This document shows positions 36,464-44,915 of a DNA stretch of 64,000 nucleotides, piece after piece; the first letter of the stretch is position 1, and every line of letters begins with the position of its first letter. The notes below the pieces were generated by a model, which worked only from the letters and a program-made list of their open reading frames with translations, made no database searches and had not been told where the DNA came from. A program made the translations under genes and the position numbers. Origin of the DNA: Candidatus Lustribacter telmatis (lineage in GTDB: Bacteria > Vulcanimicrobiota > Vulcanimicrobiia > Vulcanimicrobiales > Vulcanimicrobiaceae); contig PLRU01000071.1 in the NCBI GenBank assembly GCA_003164045.1, positions 180,383 through 244,382 of the forward strand, given 5' to 3'.

Positions 36464-37456
36464 ATGCTCGATCCGCTCAAAGTTGCCATCGACCACAACC
36501 TCGTCGTTCTCACCCTCGCACTCTACGTGGTGGGGACCCTCGTCTTGATCGGCTACTTCCTGATGCGCACGCCGCTGCTGCAGCGCGCCGGCATGATCTT
36601 GGCGTGCCTCGCATGTGCGATGCAATTCGTCGAACTCGGAACGCGCTGGAATATGACCGGCGTCTGGCCGCTCACCAATCTCTATGGCTCGCTCTCGCTC
36701 TTCAGCGGCCTCGGCGTGCTGATCTACATCATCTTTGCCTCGAAATACGATCTGTGGCTGATCGGCGGCGGCGTACTCGGCATCAGCGCGATCGCATTCG
36801 GCTACGCGACGACGTGGAACGAGGGATACATGCCCGCCGTTCCCGCGCTGCAGTCGTACTGGATCAAAGTGCACGTGCCGATCGTCGTGTCGTCGTACGC
36901 GTCGTTCATGGTCGCGTTCGTCGTGTCGTCGCTCTACTTGTTCAAGGCCTATGGCGAACGGCGTTTCAAATCGGGCACTCGCATGGTGCAGGCGAGCGCT
37001 GCCGGCGGGGCGGGCAACGTCAGCATGTCGGTAGCCGCGCCGCCGATCGAGAGCCTTACGAGCAGCGCGTCGCGGACGGAAACGCCCGCCGTCGCCGCAG
37101 CAGCCGCCGCCGGCGATCCGTTCGCCCTGTGGCTGGCCGGATTACCGTCACTGGCACGCCTCGACATGCTCACCTACCGCATCATCGCAATTGGTCTGGT
37201 GCTGCTCAGCGTCGGCATCATCACCGGCGCGATGTGGGCCAACGAAGCGTGGGGCGCTTATTGGCAGTGGGATCCGAAAGAAACCGCCGCACTTCTCTCG
37301 TGGATCATCTACGCATCGTTCATGCACTTGCACACGCGCAGCGCCTGGCGCGGCGAACGCGGTGCCTGGGTCAGCATCGTCGGCTTCGCCTCGATCATGT
37401 TCTGTTATCTCGGCGTAAACATCTGGATCAGCGGCCTCCACAGCTACAAAATGTAG
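36464..37456 (+). CDS. ccsA: Cytochrome c biogenesis protein CcsA/ResC
   Basis: 330 residues, about eight membrane helices. The tryptophan-rich WWD haem-handling domain is seen as WGAYWQWDPKETAALLSW, followed by HLHTR. An Ala/Ser/Gly-rich insert of ~55 residues (about 175-230) sits between membrane segments, unusual for the family. It pairs with ResB to attach haem to the c-type cytochromes encoded here (cytochrome c at 37557, PuuD, cytochrome b-c fusion). Confidence 0.9.
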   Translation: MLDPLKVAIDHNLVVLTLALYVVGTLVLIGYFLMRTPLLQRAGMILACLACAMQFVELGTRWNMTGVWPLTNLYGSLSLFSGLGVLIYIIFASKYDLWLIGGGVLGISAIAFGYATTWNEGYMPAVPALQSYWIKVHVPIVVSSYASFMVAFVVSSLYLFKAYGERRFKSGTRMVQASAAGGAGNVSMSVAAPPIESLTSSASRTETPAVAAAAAAGDPFALWLAGLPSLARLDMLTYRIIAIGLVLLSVGIITGAMWANEAWGAYWQWDPKETAALLSWIIYASFMHLHTRSAWRGERGAWVSIVGFASIMFCYLGVNIWISGLHSYKM

Positions 37457-37464
37457 CCTGATCC

Positions 37465-37550
37465 TGGCTGTCCCTCGACTACGCTCGGGATGACATAGAA
37501 AGCCACGCTGTTCGCGATCTTTCATCCCGAGCGTAGTCGAGGGACAGCCA
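37465..37550. repeat. Perfect 29-bp inverted repeat (copy 4 of dispersed family), likely bidirectional terminator
   Basis: Arms 37465-37493 and 37522-37550 are exact reverse complements (core TCATCCCGAGCGTAGTCGAG) around a 28-base loop. It fills the gap between the converging ccsA and cytochrome c genes, starting 8 bases after the ccsA stop and ending 6 bases before the cytochrome c stop. A stem this long would stop transcription from both sides. Confidence 0.85.
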
Positions 37551-37556
37551 CAATCG

Positions 37557-38081
37557 TTAGTCGCCGTGCGTTTGATGCCAGACGGCGTCGGCGGCCGGCG
37601 GTAGATTGGACATGCCGCGTTTGAGGAAGTAGGTGATCTGCCAGATCTGCTCTTCCGAGAGCGATCCTTTGAACGACGGCATGCCGGTCATGCGGTAGCC
37701 GTGCTCGATCTTCCAGTACGTCTCACCCTCGGGGTCATCGTCGACCCCGTGCTTGGTGAACTGCGGCGTGGGAACGTACTGGCCTTTCGCGACATTGGAT
37801 TCTTTGCTGCCCGCACTGCCGTGGCAGACCGAGCAATTCGTCATATAGAGTTTCGCACCGGCCAGGACGAGGGCATCGGTGGACGGCCCGAACGGATACG
37901 GCGGCTGCGGCTCTTCGCGTGCGATGTTCTCCTTGACCACGCGGTTGGCGGCCCATTTCTCCCCGGGAAACGGCGGCGGAGCGTCGGCTGCCGCCGGAAA
38001 CCAACCGAACCAAACGACTGCGAAGCCCCCCACAGCGAGGACCACGATAACGCTCAGTACGCCTAGCAAAAACGGTCTCAT
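37557..38081 (-). CDS. Membrane-anchored monohaem cytochrome c
   Basis: 174 residues from ATG 38081, preceded by GAGG. The N-terminal helix (FLLGVLSVIVVLAVGGFAVVWF) anchors it outside the membrane; a single haem site MTNCSVCHGSAG and a Met ligand region (GMPSFKGSLSEEQIW) define a class I cytochrome c. Probably carries electrons from the Rieske/cytochrome b complex or PuuD to an oxidase outside the window. It is divergent from selO. Confidence 0.88.
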   Translation of the reverse strand: MRPFLLGVLSVIVVLAVGGFAVVWFGWFPAAADAPPPFPGEKWAANRVVKENIAREEPQPPYPFGPSTDALVLAGAKLYMTNCSVCHGSAGSKESNVAKGQYVPTPQFTKHGVDDDPEGETYWKIEHGYRMTGMPSFKGSLSEEQIWQITYFLKRGMSNLPPAADAVWHQTHGD

Positions 38082-38157
38082 AGGTGCCTCTTTCCCCGAT
38101 TCGAGGACCACGCCTGGCCGCAACGGATCGGACCCGCTGCAGGGTTGAAACGCCACA

Positions 38158-39669
38158 ATGGCCATCGCGTCGTCCCCGGAAATCGCCCTCGAAGACCTGA
38201 TCTTCAGCAACGCCTTTGCCGGCCTCGGCGAGCGCTTTTACGAGACGCGTACGCCGAGCGGCCTGGAAGACGCGCGGCTCGTTGCCGTGAGCCCCGACGC
38301 GGCGGCGCTGATCGATTTGCCCGCCAGCGAGCTGACGCGCGAGGAGTTCATCCGGATCGCGAGCGGCACGGCAATACTTCGCGGCATGCAGCCGTTTGCA
38401 GCGCTCTACGGCGGCCATCAGTTCGGCGTGTGGGCCGGGCAACTCGGCGACGGCCGTGCGATCGCACTCGGCGAGATCACGAACAAACGCGGCGAACCGT
38501 GGGAGATTCAGCTCAAGGGCGCAGGACAAACGGCGTACTCACGACACGCCGACGGACGCGCCGTCCTGCGTTCGACCATTCGCGAATTTCTTGCGAGTGA
38601 AGCGATGGACGCGCTGGGCATTCCGACGACGCGCGCGCTCGCCATGGTCGCAAACGACGAAGCAGTGTATCGCGAGAGCATCGAGACCGCGGCGATCGTC
38701 GTGCGCCTCGCGCCGTCGTTCGTGCGCTTCGGTTCGTTCGAAATTTTCGCGGCGCGCGGCGAGCACGACGCGATCCGCATTCTCGCGGATTACGTCATCG
38801 ACCGGTTCTATCCGGAATGCGGCGCCGGTGACGATCGCTATGCGCGCTTTTTCGAAGCCGTCGTGCACCGGACGGCGCGATTGATGGCCGATTGGCAGAG
38901 CGCCGGTTTCATGCACGGTGTGATGAACACCGATAATTTCTCGATTCTCGGCCTCACACTCGACTACGGTCCGTACGGCTTCATGGAAGCCTACGAGCCG
39001 GGCCACATTTGCAATCACACCGATCACAGCGGACGCTACGCGTTCGATCAGCAGCCCGGTATTGGACTCTGGAATTGTTACGCGCTCGCCAATGCGCTGG
39101 CGAACATCGTCGAGCCCGCGCAGCTCGAGACGATCGTCAAAACGTATGTGCCGGTATTACGCGAAGCGTTTCTCACCCGCACCCGCGCCAAACTCGGCCT
39201 CGCAAACGCGGAAGCCGAAGACGATCGGCTCGGGCAAGATCTGCGCGCCGCTATGGCCGCCGCGAAGTCCGACTTCACACGCACGTTTCGCATGCTCGCC
39301 GACATTCGTACGGCGGCCGAGGCCCCGGGCGACGGCGGCTTGGCCGCGGCTCACCGCGAGTCGCTCCACCTGGCGCTCGGAGGCACCGCCGACGGGGCGG
39401 CCTGGATCGACCGCTACCAGCAACGGCTCGAGCGCGAGGCACGGCCGGCGGCCGAGCGCGCAGCGGCCATGAGCGCCGTCAACCCGCGGATCGTGCTGCG
39501 CAACCACCTCGCCCAAGAAGCGATCGCCGCGTCCCAAGCCGGTGACGACGAGCCGGTGCGCCGCCTCCTCGCGGCCCTGCGCCGGCCCTACAGCGACGAC
39601 CCCGACGTAGCCGTCTACGATCGCCCGGCCCCGGCGGGCCCGCCCATCGTCGTTAGCTGCTCCTCGTAA
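38158..39669 (+). CDS. selO: Protein adenylyltransferase SelO (YdiU)
   Basis: 503 residues. The pseudokinase-like fold is shown by FGVWAGQLGDGRA, the nucleotide-binding Lys in IQLKGAGQTAYSRHADGRAV, HGVMNTDNFSI and LDYGPYGFM. It ends VVSCSS, the usual bacterial C-terminus in which Cys replaces the selenocysteine of animal homologues. Known function: transfers AMP to Ser/Thr/Tyr of proteins in redox homeostasis. Its position inside a respiratory gene block fits that role. Confidence 0.93.
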   Translation: MAIASSPEIALEDLIFSNAFAGLGERFYETRTPSGLEDARLVAVSPDAAALIDLPASELTREEFIRIASGTAILRGMQPFAALYGGHQFGVWAGQLGDGRAIALGEITNKRGEPWEIQLKGAGQTAYSRHADGRAVLRSTIREFLASEAMDALGIPTTRALAMVANDEAVYRESIETAAIVVRLAPSFVRFGSFEIFAARGEHDAIRILADYVIDRFYPECGAGDDRYARFFEAVVHRTARLMADWQSAGFMHGVMNTDNFSILGLTLDYGPYGFMEAYEPGHICNHTDHSGRYAFDQQPGIGLWNCYALANALANIVEPAQLETIVKTYVPVLREAFLTRTRAKLGLANAEAEDDRLGQDLRAAMAAAKSDFTRTFRMLADIRTAAEAPGDGGLAAAHRESLHLALGGTADGAAWIDRYQQRLEREARPAAERAAAMSAVNPRIVLRNHLAQEAIAASQAGDDEPVRRLLAALRRPYSDDPDVAVYDRPAPAGPPIVVSCSS

Positions 39670-39790
39670 GACTCAAGCGGCGCCCACGAGAGGAACAGCG
39701 GAACGGGCGCTACGAAAGTACGAGAGTTTGTGCGGCCCACGCCGTATAGTTTTGGCAATGGCGGTCGCTGCCGCATGTCGAGGGAGAGAA

Positions 39791-40420
39791 ATGGCACACG
39801 CTGAGTCTTATCAGGACCCCGGGACACCGGAGGAGCAGAGCCGGCGGACCTTCATGGTCAACGCCGTGCTCGCCCTGGGCGGGGTGATCTCGCTGGGTCT
39901 CGTGATTCCGCTAGTCGTTTCCCTCGTACCGTCCGCCGACGCCGTCGGCAACGAATGGTCGCCGATCAGCGCCGATCAGTGGGCGGCCTTGCAGAAGGCG
40001 ACCGACAAGCCGATCAAGATCACGTTCAACCTGCACGAAGTCGACGGCTACTTGCCGCCGGCGGATGAAGAGCAGTTCGTGTGGGCGGTCAAATCGACCG
40101 ACGCCGACTTCAAAGCCAAGCGTCCGGAGCTGTTCGAAGGGGCCGACAAGCTCCCGTACCCGGTCGCCTACATGGGCTTCACGATCTTCAGCCCGATCTG
40201 TCCCCACCTCGGTTGCCGCTACTCGTGGGTCGATGCGCAGAACAAGTTCATCTGCCCGTGCCACGGCTCGGAATTCACGAATATCGGCACGCACATCGCA
40301 GGCCCCGCGCCGCGCGGGCTCGATCCATTGCCGCTGCGCGACGTTAGCGGCAAAGCCGAGCTAACGTGGATAGAATACAAACAGAACACACCCGATCACA
40401 TCGTCCTGCGTATCGGCTGA
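39791..40420 (+). CDS. Rieske iron-sulfur subunit of a quinol:cytochrome c oxidoreductase
   Basis: 209 residues from ATG 39791 (AGGGAGAG upstream). One N-terminal membrane helix (FMVNAVLALGGVISLGLVIPL) follows the Arg pair in SRRTF, a twin-arginine-like signal. Cluster ligands lie in CPHLGC (Cys137, His139) and CPCHGS (Cys155, His158), with Cys142/Cys157 able to form the disulfide. The cytochrome b-c gene starts 19 bases downstream, so together they form the bc complex. Confidence 0.92.
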   Translation: MAHAESYQDPGTPEEQSRRTFMVNAVLALGGVISLGLVIPLVVSLVPSADAVGNEWSPISADQWAALQKATDKPIKITFNLHEVDGYLPPADEEQFVWAVKSTDADFKAKRPELFEGADKLPYPVAYMGFTIFSPICPHLGCRYSWVDAQNKFICPCHGSEFTNIGTHIAGPAPRGLDPLPLRDVSGKAELTWIEYKQNTPDHIVLRIG

Positions 40421-40439
40421 CCGGAGAAGTTGTAGCAGC

Positions 40440-41942
40440 ATGTTAAAGTGGCTCGACCAACGCACCGGCTTCGTCACCATGACCACGGAGTTCCTCACTG
40501 AGGACGTTCCGGGCGGTGCGAGTTACTGGTACGCATTCGGCAGCGCGACCGTCTTCGCGATGATGTTGCAGATTGCAACCGGTATCTTCCTCACGTTCTA
40601 CTACTCGCCGTCGGCCGCCACCGCGTGGGAATCGACGAAGTACATCATCGAGAAAGTCCCGGCCGGAGGGCTCGTCCTCTCGCTCCACTATTGGGGCGCG
40701 ACCGCGATGATCGCGTTCATGATGATGCACATGCTGCAAGTACTGCTGTGGGGCGCGTACAAAAAGCCGCGCGAACTGCAGTGGATCGTCGGCGTCATCC
40801 TCTTCATCGTTACGCTAGTACTGGGTCTCACCGGCTACCTGCTGCCGTGGGATCTCAATGCGCTGCTCGCATCCAAGGTCGCGATTCAAATCGCGGGCTC
40901 GGCGCCGATCGCCGGCAAAGCGGTGCTGCTCTTCCTCCAAGATGGTTCGGGCATCGGTACCCTCACGATCAACCGCTTCTTCGGGATCCACGTGTGGCTC
41001 ACGCCCGCGGTGCTCGTGCTGCTCGTCGGCATGCATCTCGCGATCTTCCGCTGGAACGGTTCGGCCGGTCCGCCGATCGATGAAATGCCCAAACTCAAGC
41101 CGGGACGCTTCTGGCCGGATCAGATGTTCATGGACACGGTCGTGTCGTTCGCGATGTTCGTCATCGTGTTCGCGCTCGCCGTGTTCTCGCCGGCGCCGCT
41201 CGACGCCAAGGCCGATCCGAACAACACGCAGTTCGTACCGTATCCGGCGTGGTATTTCATGGCGCTGTTCTCGCTGCTCGACGTCGTCGGCAGCGTGCAT
41301 TTGCCCTCGGCCGTCATCGATTTCCTCGGCCTCTTCGCGACGATTATCTTCCCGACGCTGCTCATCGTCGTGCTGATCGCGTTACCGTTCATCGATAAGA
41401 ATCCGAGCCGCCGCCTCTCGCGCCGGCCGGTCGTGCTGGTCTGCACCGGGCTCGTGCTCGGCGGCGCGATCATTCTGAGCTTCGTCGGCCAGTATCACGT
41501 GCAAGAACAACAGATGCTGCACGGCATCAACGCTTCCGCTGCGACGACGTCGACGGCCGGTGGCGTGTACGCCGTTGATACGACCAAGAACGGCGGAGCC
41601 GGCGGCAAAGTCACGGCGAGCACGGCGGGTGCCGGTGCGACCGTGTACACCACCAATTGCGCCGGCTGTCACAATGCCGAAGGCACGGGGACGCCCAACG
41701 TGTTCCCGCCGCTGAAGAGCAACCCGGTGGTTACCGGACCCGCCGATGCGGTCATCGCGATCGTGAACAACGGACTCACGACGCCGATCACCGTGGACGG
41801 CGCGAAGTACAGCGGAGCGATGCCGGCCTGGAAGGGCAACCTGACACCCCAACAGATCGCCGACGTGGTCACGTACATCCGCAGCGCTTGGGGCAATAAG
41901 GCCTCAGCCGTGACGGCCGCACAGGTAAGCGCGGCGAAGTAA
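40440..41942 (+). CDS. Cytochrome b fused to a C-terminal cytochrome c domain
   Basis: 500 residues. Residues 1-~345 contain cytochrome b: helices with paired His (SLHYWGATAMIAFMMMHML; RFFGIHVWLTPAVLVLLVGMH), the Qo-site PDQM-like FWPDQMF, and PYPAWYFM (PEWY variant PAWY). After a Gly/Ala/Thr linker (~355-400) comes a cytochrome c domain with NCAGCH (Cys407, Cys410, His411) and GAMPAWKGNL. No separate cytochrome c1 gene exists here, so the fused domain probably replaces it, as in some Gram-positive and uncultured lineages. Confidence 0.92.
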   Translation: MLKWLDQRTGFVTMTTEFLTEDVPGGASYWYAFGSATVFAMMLQIATGIFLTFYYSPSAATAWESTKYIIEKVPAGGLVLSLHYWGATAMIAFMMMHMLQVLLWGAYKKPRELQWIVGVILFIVTLVLGLTGYLLPWDLNALLASKVAIQIAGSAPIAGKAVLLFLQDGSGIGTLTINRFFGIHVWLTPAVLVLLVGMHLAIFRWNGSAGPPIDEMPKLKPGRFWPDQMFMDTVVSFAMFVIVFALAVFSPAPLDAKADPNNTQFVPYPAWYFMALFSLLDVVGSVHLPSAVIDFLGLFATIIFPTLLIVVLIALPFIDKNPSRRLSRRPVVLVCTGLVLGGAIILSFVGQYHVQEQQMLHGINASAATTSTAGGVYAVDTTKNGGAGGKVTASTAGAGATVYTTNCAGCHNAEGTGTPNVFPPLKSNPVVTGPADAVIAIVNNGLTTPITVDGAKYSGAMPAWKGNLTPQQIADVVTYIRSAWGNKASAVTAAQVSAAK

Positions 41943-41946
41943 CGCC

Positions 41947-43728
41947 CTGCGAATCGAAGACTACGCGCTGATCGGCGATCGCGGCACGGCCGCGCTCGTC
42001 GGTCGCGACGGGTCGATCGATTGGCTGTGTCTGCCGCGCTTCGATTCGGGCGCGGTGTTCTGCGCGCTGCTCGGCGATGCGTCGAACGGCCGCTGGCGCA
42101 TCGCGCCCGCCGGCGAGGTACGCTCGTCGACGCGGAAGTACCGCGGCGAAACGATGGTACTCGAGACGACGCACGTCACCGCGACCGGAACGATCCGCGT
42201 GACGGATTTCATGCACGCGTTTCGCGACCCCGGCCCGCACATCGTGCGCATCGTCGACGGCATCGACGGCGAGGTTCCGGTCGAGATGCTGCTCGACGCC
42301 CGTTACGGTTACGGCGATCTGCCGCCGTGGACGCGCTGGATCGGTGACGCCTGCACGATGACCGCCGTCGGCGACGCGCTGGCGCTGCGCTGCAACGTGC
42401 CCATCACGATCGACGATCACGATCCGCGCGCGGTGTTTTCCGTTCTCGCCGGCGAGCGGCGCTCGTTCGTACTATCTTGGTATCCATCGCATCAAGACGT
42501 GCCCGAGGCGGTCGATCCGAACGCGGCGCTCGACGCAACGTTGCAGTGGTGGGCTGAATTTACGGGACGGATCGCTTCGACGACAGACTATCCCGCGATG
42601 GTGCGCCGCTCGCTGATGATCCTCGAAGCGCTCACCTACGCACCGTCGGGCGCGGGCGTCGCAGCGGTGACGACGTCGCTGCCCGAGGTGATCGGCGGCT
42701 CGAAGAATTGGGACTATCGGTATGCGTGGGTGCGCGACTCGACGTACACGATCTCCGCGCTCTTGCACGGCGGGCTCGTCGACGAGGCGCGCGCGTGGCG
42801 CGATTGGGTGCTGTGCGCGCTCGCCGGGCGGCCGGAAAACATGCAGATCATGTACGGCATCGGCGGCGAGAGGCGCATCGATGAGTTCGAGCTGCCCGCG
42901 CTCAAGGGCTACGAAAATTCGCGACCCGTGCGCATCGGCAACGCCGCGTATCAGCAGTTTCAGCTCGGCGTGTACGGCGAAACGATGGGCGCGATCTATC
43001 TCGCGCACGAGAGCGGTGTGGAGATCGACGAGTCGGCGTGGGGCATGATCAGCCTGCTGCTCGAGCACGTCGAGAAAGTCTGGGACACGCCGGATTCCGG
43101 CATCTGGGAATCGCGCGCCGAGCCGCGCCACTACACGCACTCCAAAGTGCAAGCCTGGAGCGCGATGGCCTGCGCGGTGCGAGCGCTCGACGCCTTCGGC
43201 TACCACGGACCGCGCGATCGCTGGCGCGCCGTCGCCGACCGCATCCATGCCGATGTCTGCGCGAAGGCGTTCGACGTCAAGCGCAATACGTTCGTGCAAT
43301 TCTACGGCGCCACCGCGCTCGACGCTTCGCTGCTCATGATACCGATCGTCGGCTTCCTACCCGCCGACGATCCACGCATGCGCGGCACCACGGATGCGCT
43401 CGAAGCGGCGCTGATGCAGGACGGCTTTCTCTACCGCACCACTGCCGATCCCGAAACGCAGGCGACGCACTCCGATCCCGAAGGCGCGTTTCTCGCCTGC
43501 AATTTCTGGCTCGTGGAAAACTACGTGCTCCAGGGGCGCCACGACGAAGCGCGCGCGCTCTTCGAGCGGCTGATCGGCGTTGCGAACGACGTGGGCATGC
43601 TCTCCGAAGAATACGATCCGCAGCTCAAGCGTCAGGTCGGCAACGTGCCGCAGACGCTCTCGCACGCAGCGCTCGTTAACGCGGCGGTTCGCCTCGGATC
43701 TCGGGGCACAGATAAGTCGTTAAAATAA
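41947..43728 (+). CDS. GH15-family glycoside hydrolase (glucoamylase/trehalase-like)
   Basis: 593 residues if read from CTG 41947. The N-terminal family signature RIEDYALIGDRGTAALVGRD and SIDWLCLPRFDSGA is in frame upstream of the first standard start (GTG 42055) but no ATG, GTG or TTG exists between the in-frame stop at 41926 and 42055; hence the CTG call. Downstream: KNWDYRYAWVRDSTYTISAL (catalytic acid region), and SEEYDPQLKRQVGNVPQTLS with the catalytic base Glu. Acts on alpha-glucans or trehalose. Its final residues lie in a 32-bp direct repeat and were probably altered by insertion of the TA cassette. Confidence 0.82.
   Translation: MRIEDYALIGDRGTAALVGRDGSIDWLCLPRFDSGAVFCALLGDASNGRWRIAPAGEVRSSTRKYRGETMVLETTHVTATGTIRVTDFMHAFRDPGPHIVRIVDGIDGEVPVEMLLDARYGYGDLPPWTRWIGDACTMTAVGDALALRCNVPITIDDHDPRAVFSVLAGERRSFVLSWYPSHQDVPEAVDPNAALDATLQWWAEFTGRIASTTDYPAMVRRSLMILEALTYAPSGAGVAAVTTSLPEVIGGSKNWDYRYAWVRDSTYTISALLHGGLVDEARAWRDWVLCALAGRPENMQIMYGIGGERRIDEFELPALKGYENSRPVRIGNAAYQQFQLGVYGETMGAIYLAHESGVEIDESAWGMISLLLEHVEKVWDTPDSGIWESRAEPRHYTHSKVQAWSAMACAVRALDAFGYHGPRDRWRAVADRIHADVCAKAFDVKRNTFVQFYGATALDASLLMIPIVGFLPADDPRMRGTTDALEAALMQDGFLYRTTADPETQATHSDPEGAFLACNFWLVENYVLQGRHDEARALFERLIGVANDVGMLSEEYDPQLKRQVGNVPQTLSHAALVNAAVRLGSRGTDKSLK
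43674..43705. repeat. Direct repeat, left copy, flanking the TA cassette
   Basis: 32 bases matching 44916-44947 with one mismatch (position 43692 C versus G). It covers the GH15 codons LVNAAVRLGSR. Confidence 0.9.
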
Positions 43729-43736
43729 TCTATCGT

Positions 43737-44267
43737 TTAGATTGGGAGTCGCTTCACTGGTTCGCGTTGGTAGAGTTTTTCAACGACTTTCATTGGGATA
43801 TATAGGCGCCGATCACTCCCGTCACTAAGGCTCTCGAAACCGTAGCGGCGGTAGAAGGCGGTGGCGTGATCGTTGATCGCCTCGACTACGATTGCGACGC
43901 CGCCAACAACACCGGTCAGTCCGTAGCATCGTTCCAATGCGTCTAAAAGGAGCACCTCGCCGACACTCTTCCCGAAGTATTTGATATCGCGGGCTAATTG
44001 TCCGATGAGAAATGCTGGAAGCATCGGATAGGGGTACTTTCCGCGTAACTTCTTTGAGAGTTCGGATCGAATTACACCATAGCTTGAGATAGCGTAGAAG
44101 CCGGCTACTTCATCGTTGGCACAATCAATTGCGAGGTGAACGGAAGCAAGTTTTCGCGCAATATCGTCTCGAGCGGAATTCTTGAGATAGGTATCGAGTG
44201 ACGGCTCACCACTGCTGAAGGCCGATACATCTTGCGACCAAAGCGGTTCAAAACGAAACTCGCTCAC
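43737..44267 (-). CDS. GNAT acetyltransferase toxin (TacT/AtaT-like)
   Basis: 176 residues. GNAT fold with YAISSYGVIRSEL, the acetyl-CoA pyrophosphate-loop segment RDIKYFGKSVGEVLLLDAL, and AFYRRYGFESLSD near the end, as in toxins that acetylate aminoacyl-tRNA. It overlaps the antitoxin by four bases. Lower GC and different codon choice from neighbours suggest transfer. Whether it targets tRNA cannot be read from sequence. Confidence 0.85.
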   Translation of the reverse strand: MSEFRFEPLWSQDVSAFSSGEPSLDTYLKNSARDDIARKLASVHLAIDCANDEVAGFYAISSYGVIRSELSKKLRGKYPYPMLPAFLIGQLARDIKYFGKSVGEVLLLDALERCYGLTGVVGGVAIVVEAINDHATAFYRRYGFESLSDGSDRRLYIPMKVVEKLYQREPVKRLPI

Positions 44268-44815
44268 GTCGAACGAACTCGCTTCTTTTGGCGCTGGGCA
44301 GCGTTTCGCAGAGCCTCGTTTGGCTCGCCATTCGCACTAATGCACGCATCGGCAAAAGCGTCAAAGGCAGCGGCACTAAGGGTGACCGCCATACGGTCCC
44401 GCACGACACGCTCAGCCTCGCTCTGCGCGGCGCTCATAACGAAATCCGTTAACGTCCGGTCCTGCAATTCAGCCGCGCGCTCGAGAAGCGCTTTCTGGTC
44501 TTTGGACAGCCTGGCTGAGAAGCGTTCGGCGCGATCAACGGCGCTTGGCTCACCGAGCGACTGTGCCATCATGGCCTTCATCATGGCAAAGTATGGATTG
44601 ATCGACTTCGCCCCGTGCCACGCACCGGGCAATACTGAAAACGCTTGAGAGGCGAGATCATTGACGTCGTAGAGCGGAATTTCGGTCTCTATAAGGGCGT
44701 AGTCCCTATTGAAAAGATCGAAATCGATGCCCGCCACGACATCGTCATCGTCCATGAGATCCCGCAAGCGCGCCCATAACTGGCGGATTTCGTCCTTACG
44801 TTCCGTCTCGGTCAT
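44264..44815 (-). CDS. DUF1778 (TacA-type) antitoxin with long N-terminal extension
   Basis: 183 residues, about twice the usual ~95. The C-terminal ~90 residues are standard: ribbon-helix-helix ERFSARLSKDQKALLERAAE with TLTDFVMSAAQSEAERV, then the toxin-neutralising tail FADACISANGEPNEALRNAA. The first ~90 residues (rich in Asp, Glu and aromatic residues) match nothing I recognise. The start at 44815 is supported by a promoter whose predicted transcription start coincides with the ATG, with an operator palindrome between -35 and -10. An internal ATG at 44584 would give the usual short form. Confidence 0.82.
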   Translation of the reverse strand: MTETERKDEIRQLWARLRDLMDDDDVVAGIDFDLFNRDYALIETEIPLYDVNDLASQAFSVLPGAWHGAKSINPYFAMMKAMMAQSLGEPSAVDRAERFSARLSKDQKALLERAAELQDRTLTDFVMSAAQSEAERVVRDRMAVTLSAAAFDAFADACISANGEPNEALRNAAQRQKKRVRST

Positions 44816-44821
44816 GGGTCA

Positions 44822-44851
44822 ATTGTACGTCATTTTGACGTACAGCGTCAA
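44822..44851 (-). promoter_or_regulatory. TA promoter with embedded operator palindrome
   Basis: Minus strand: -35 TTGACG (44846-44851), 18-base spacer, -10 TACAAT (44822-44827), each 5/6 to consensus. A perfect palindrome TGTACGTCA-TTT-TGACGTACA (44824-44844) fills the spacer and enters the -10, an ideal autorepression site for a ribbon-helix-helix antitoxin. Only six bases separate -10 from the ATG, implying a leaderless mRNA. Confidence 0.75.
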
Positions 44852-44915
44852 ACCATATTTGATCTACTCCTCAAGGCAATCGTCACGCTCGAGCAAGGTA
44901 ATAACGCGCATCGAG

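Noticed and set aside
41940-42060. Frameshift near the GH15 start
   Set aside because: Careful reading shows the conserved N-terminal residues and the rest of the protein are in the same frame; only the start codon is unusual.
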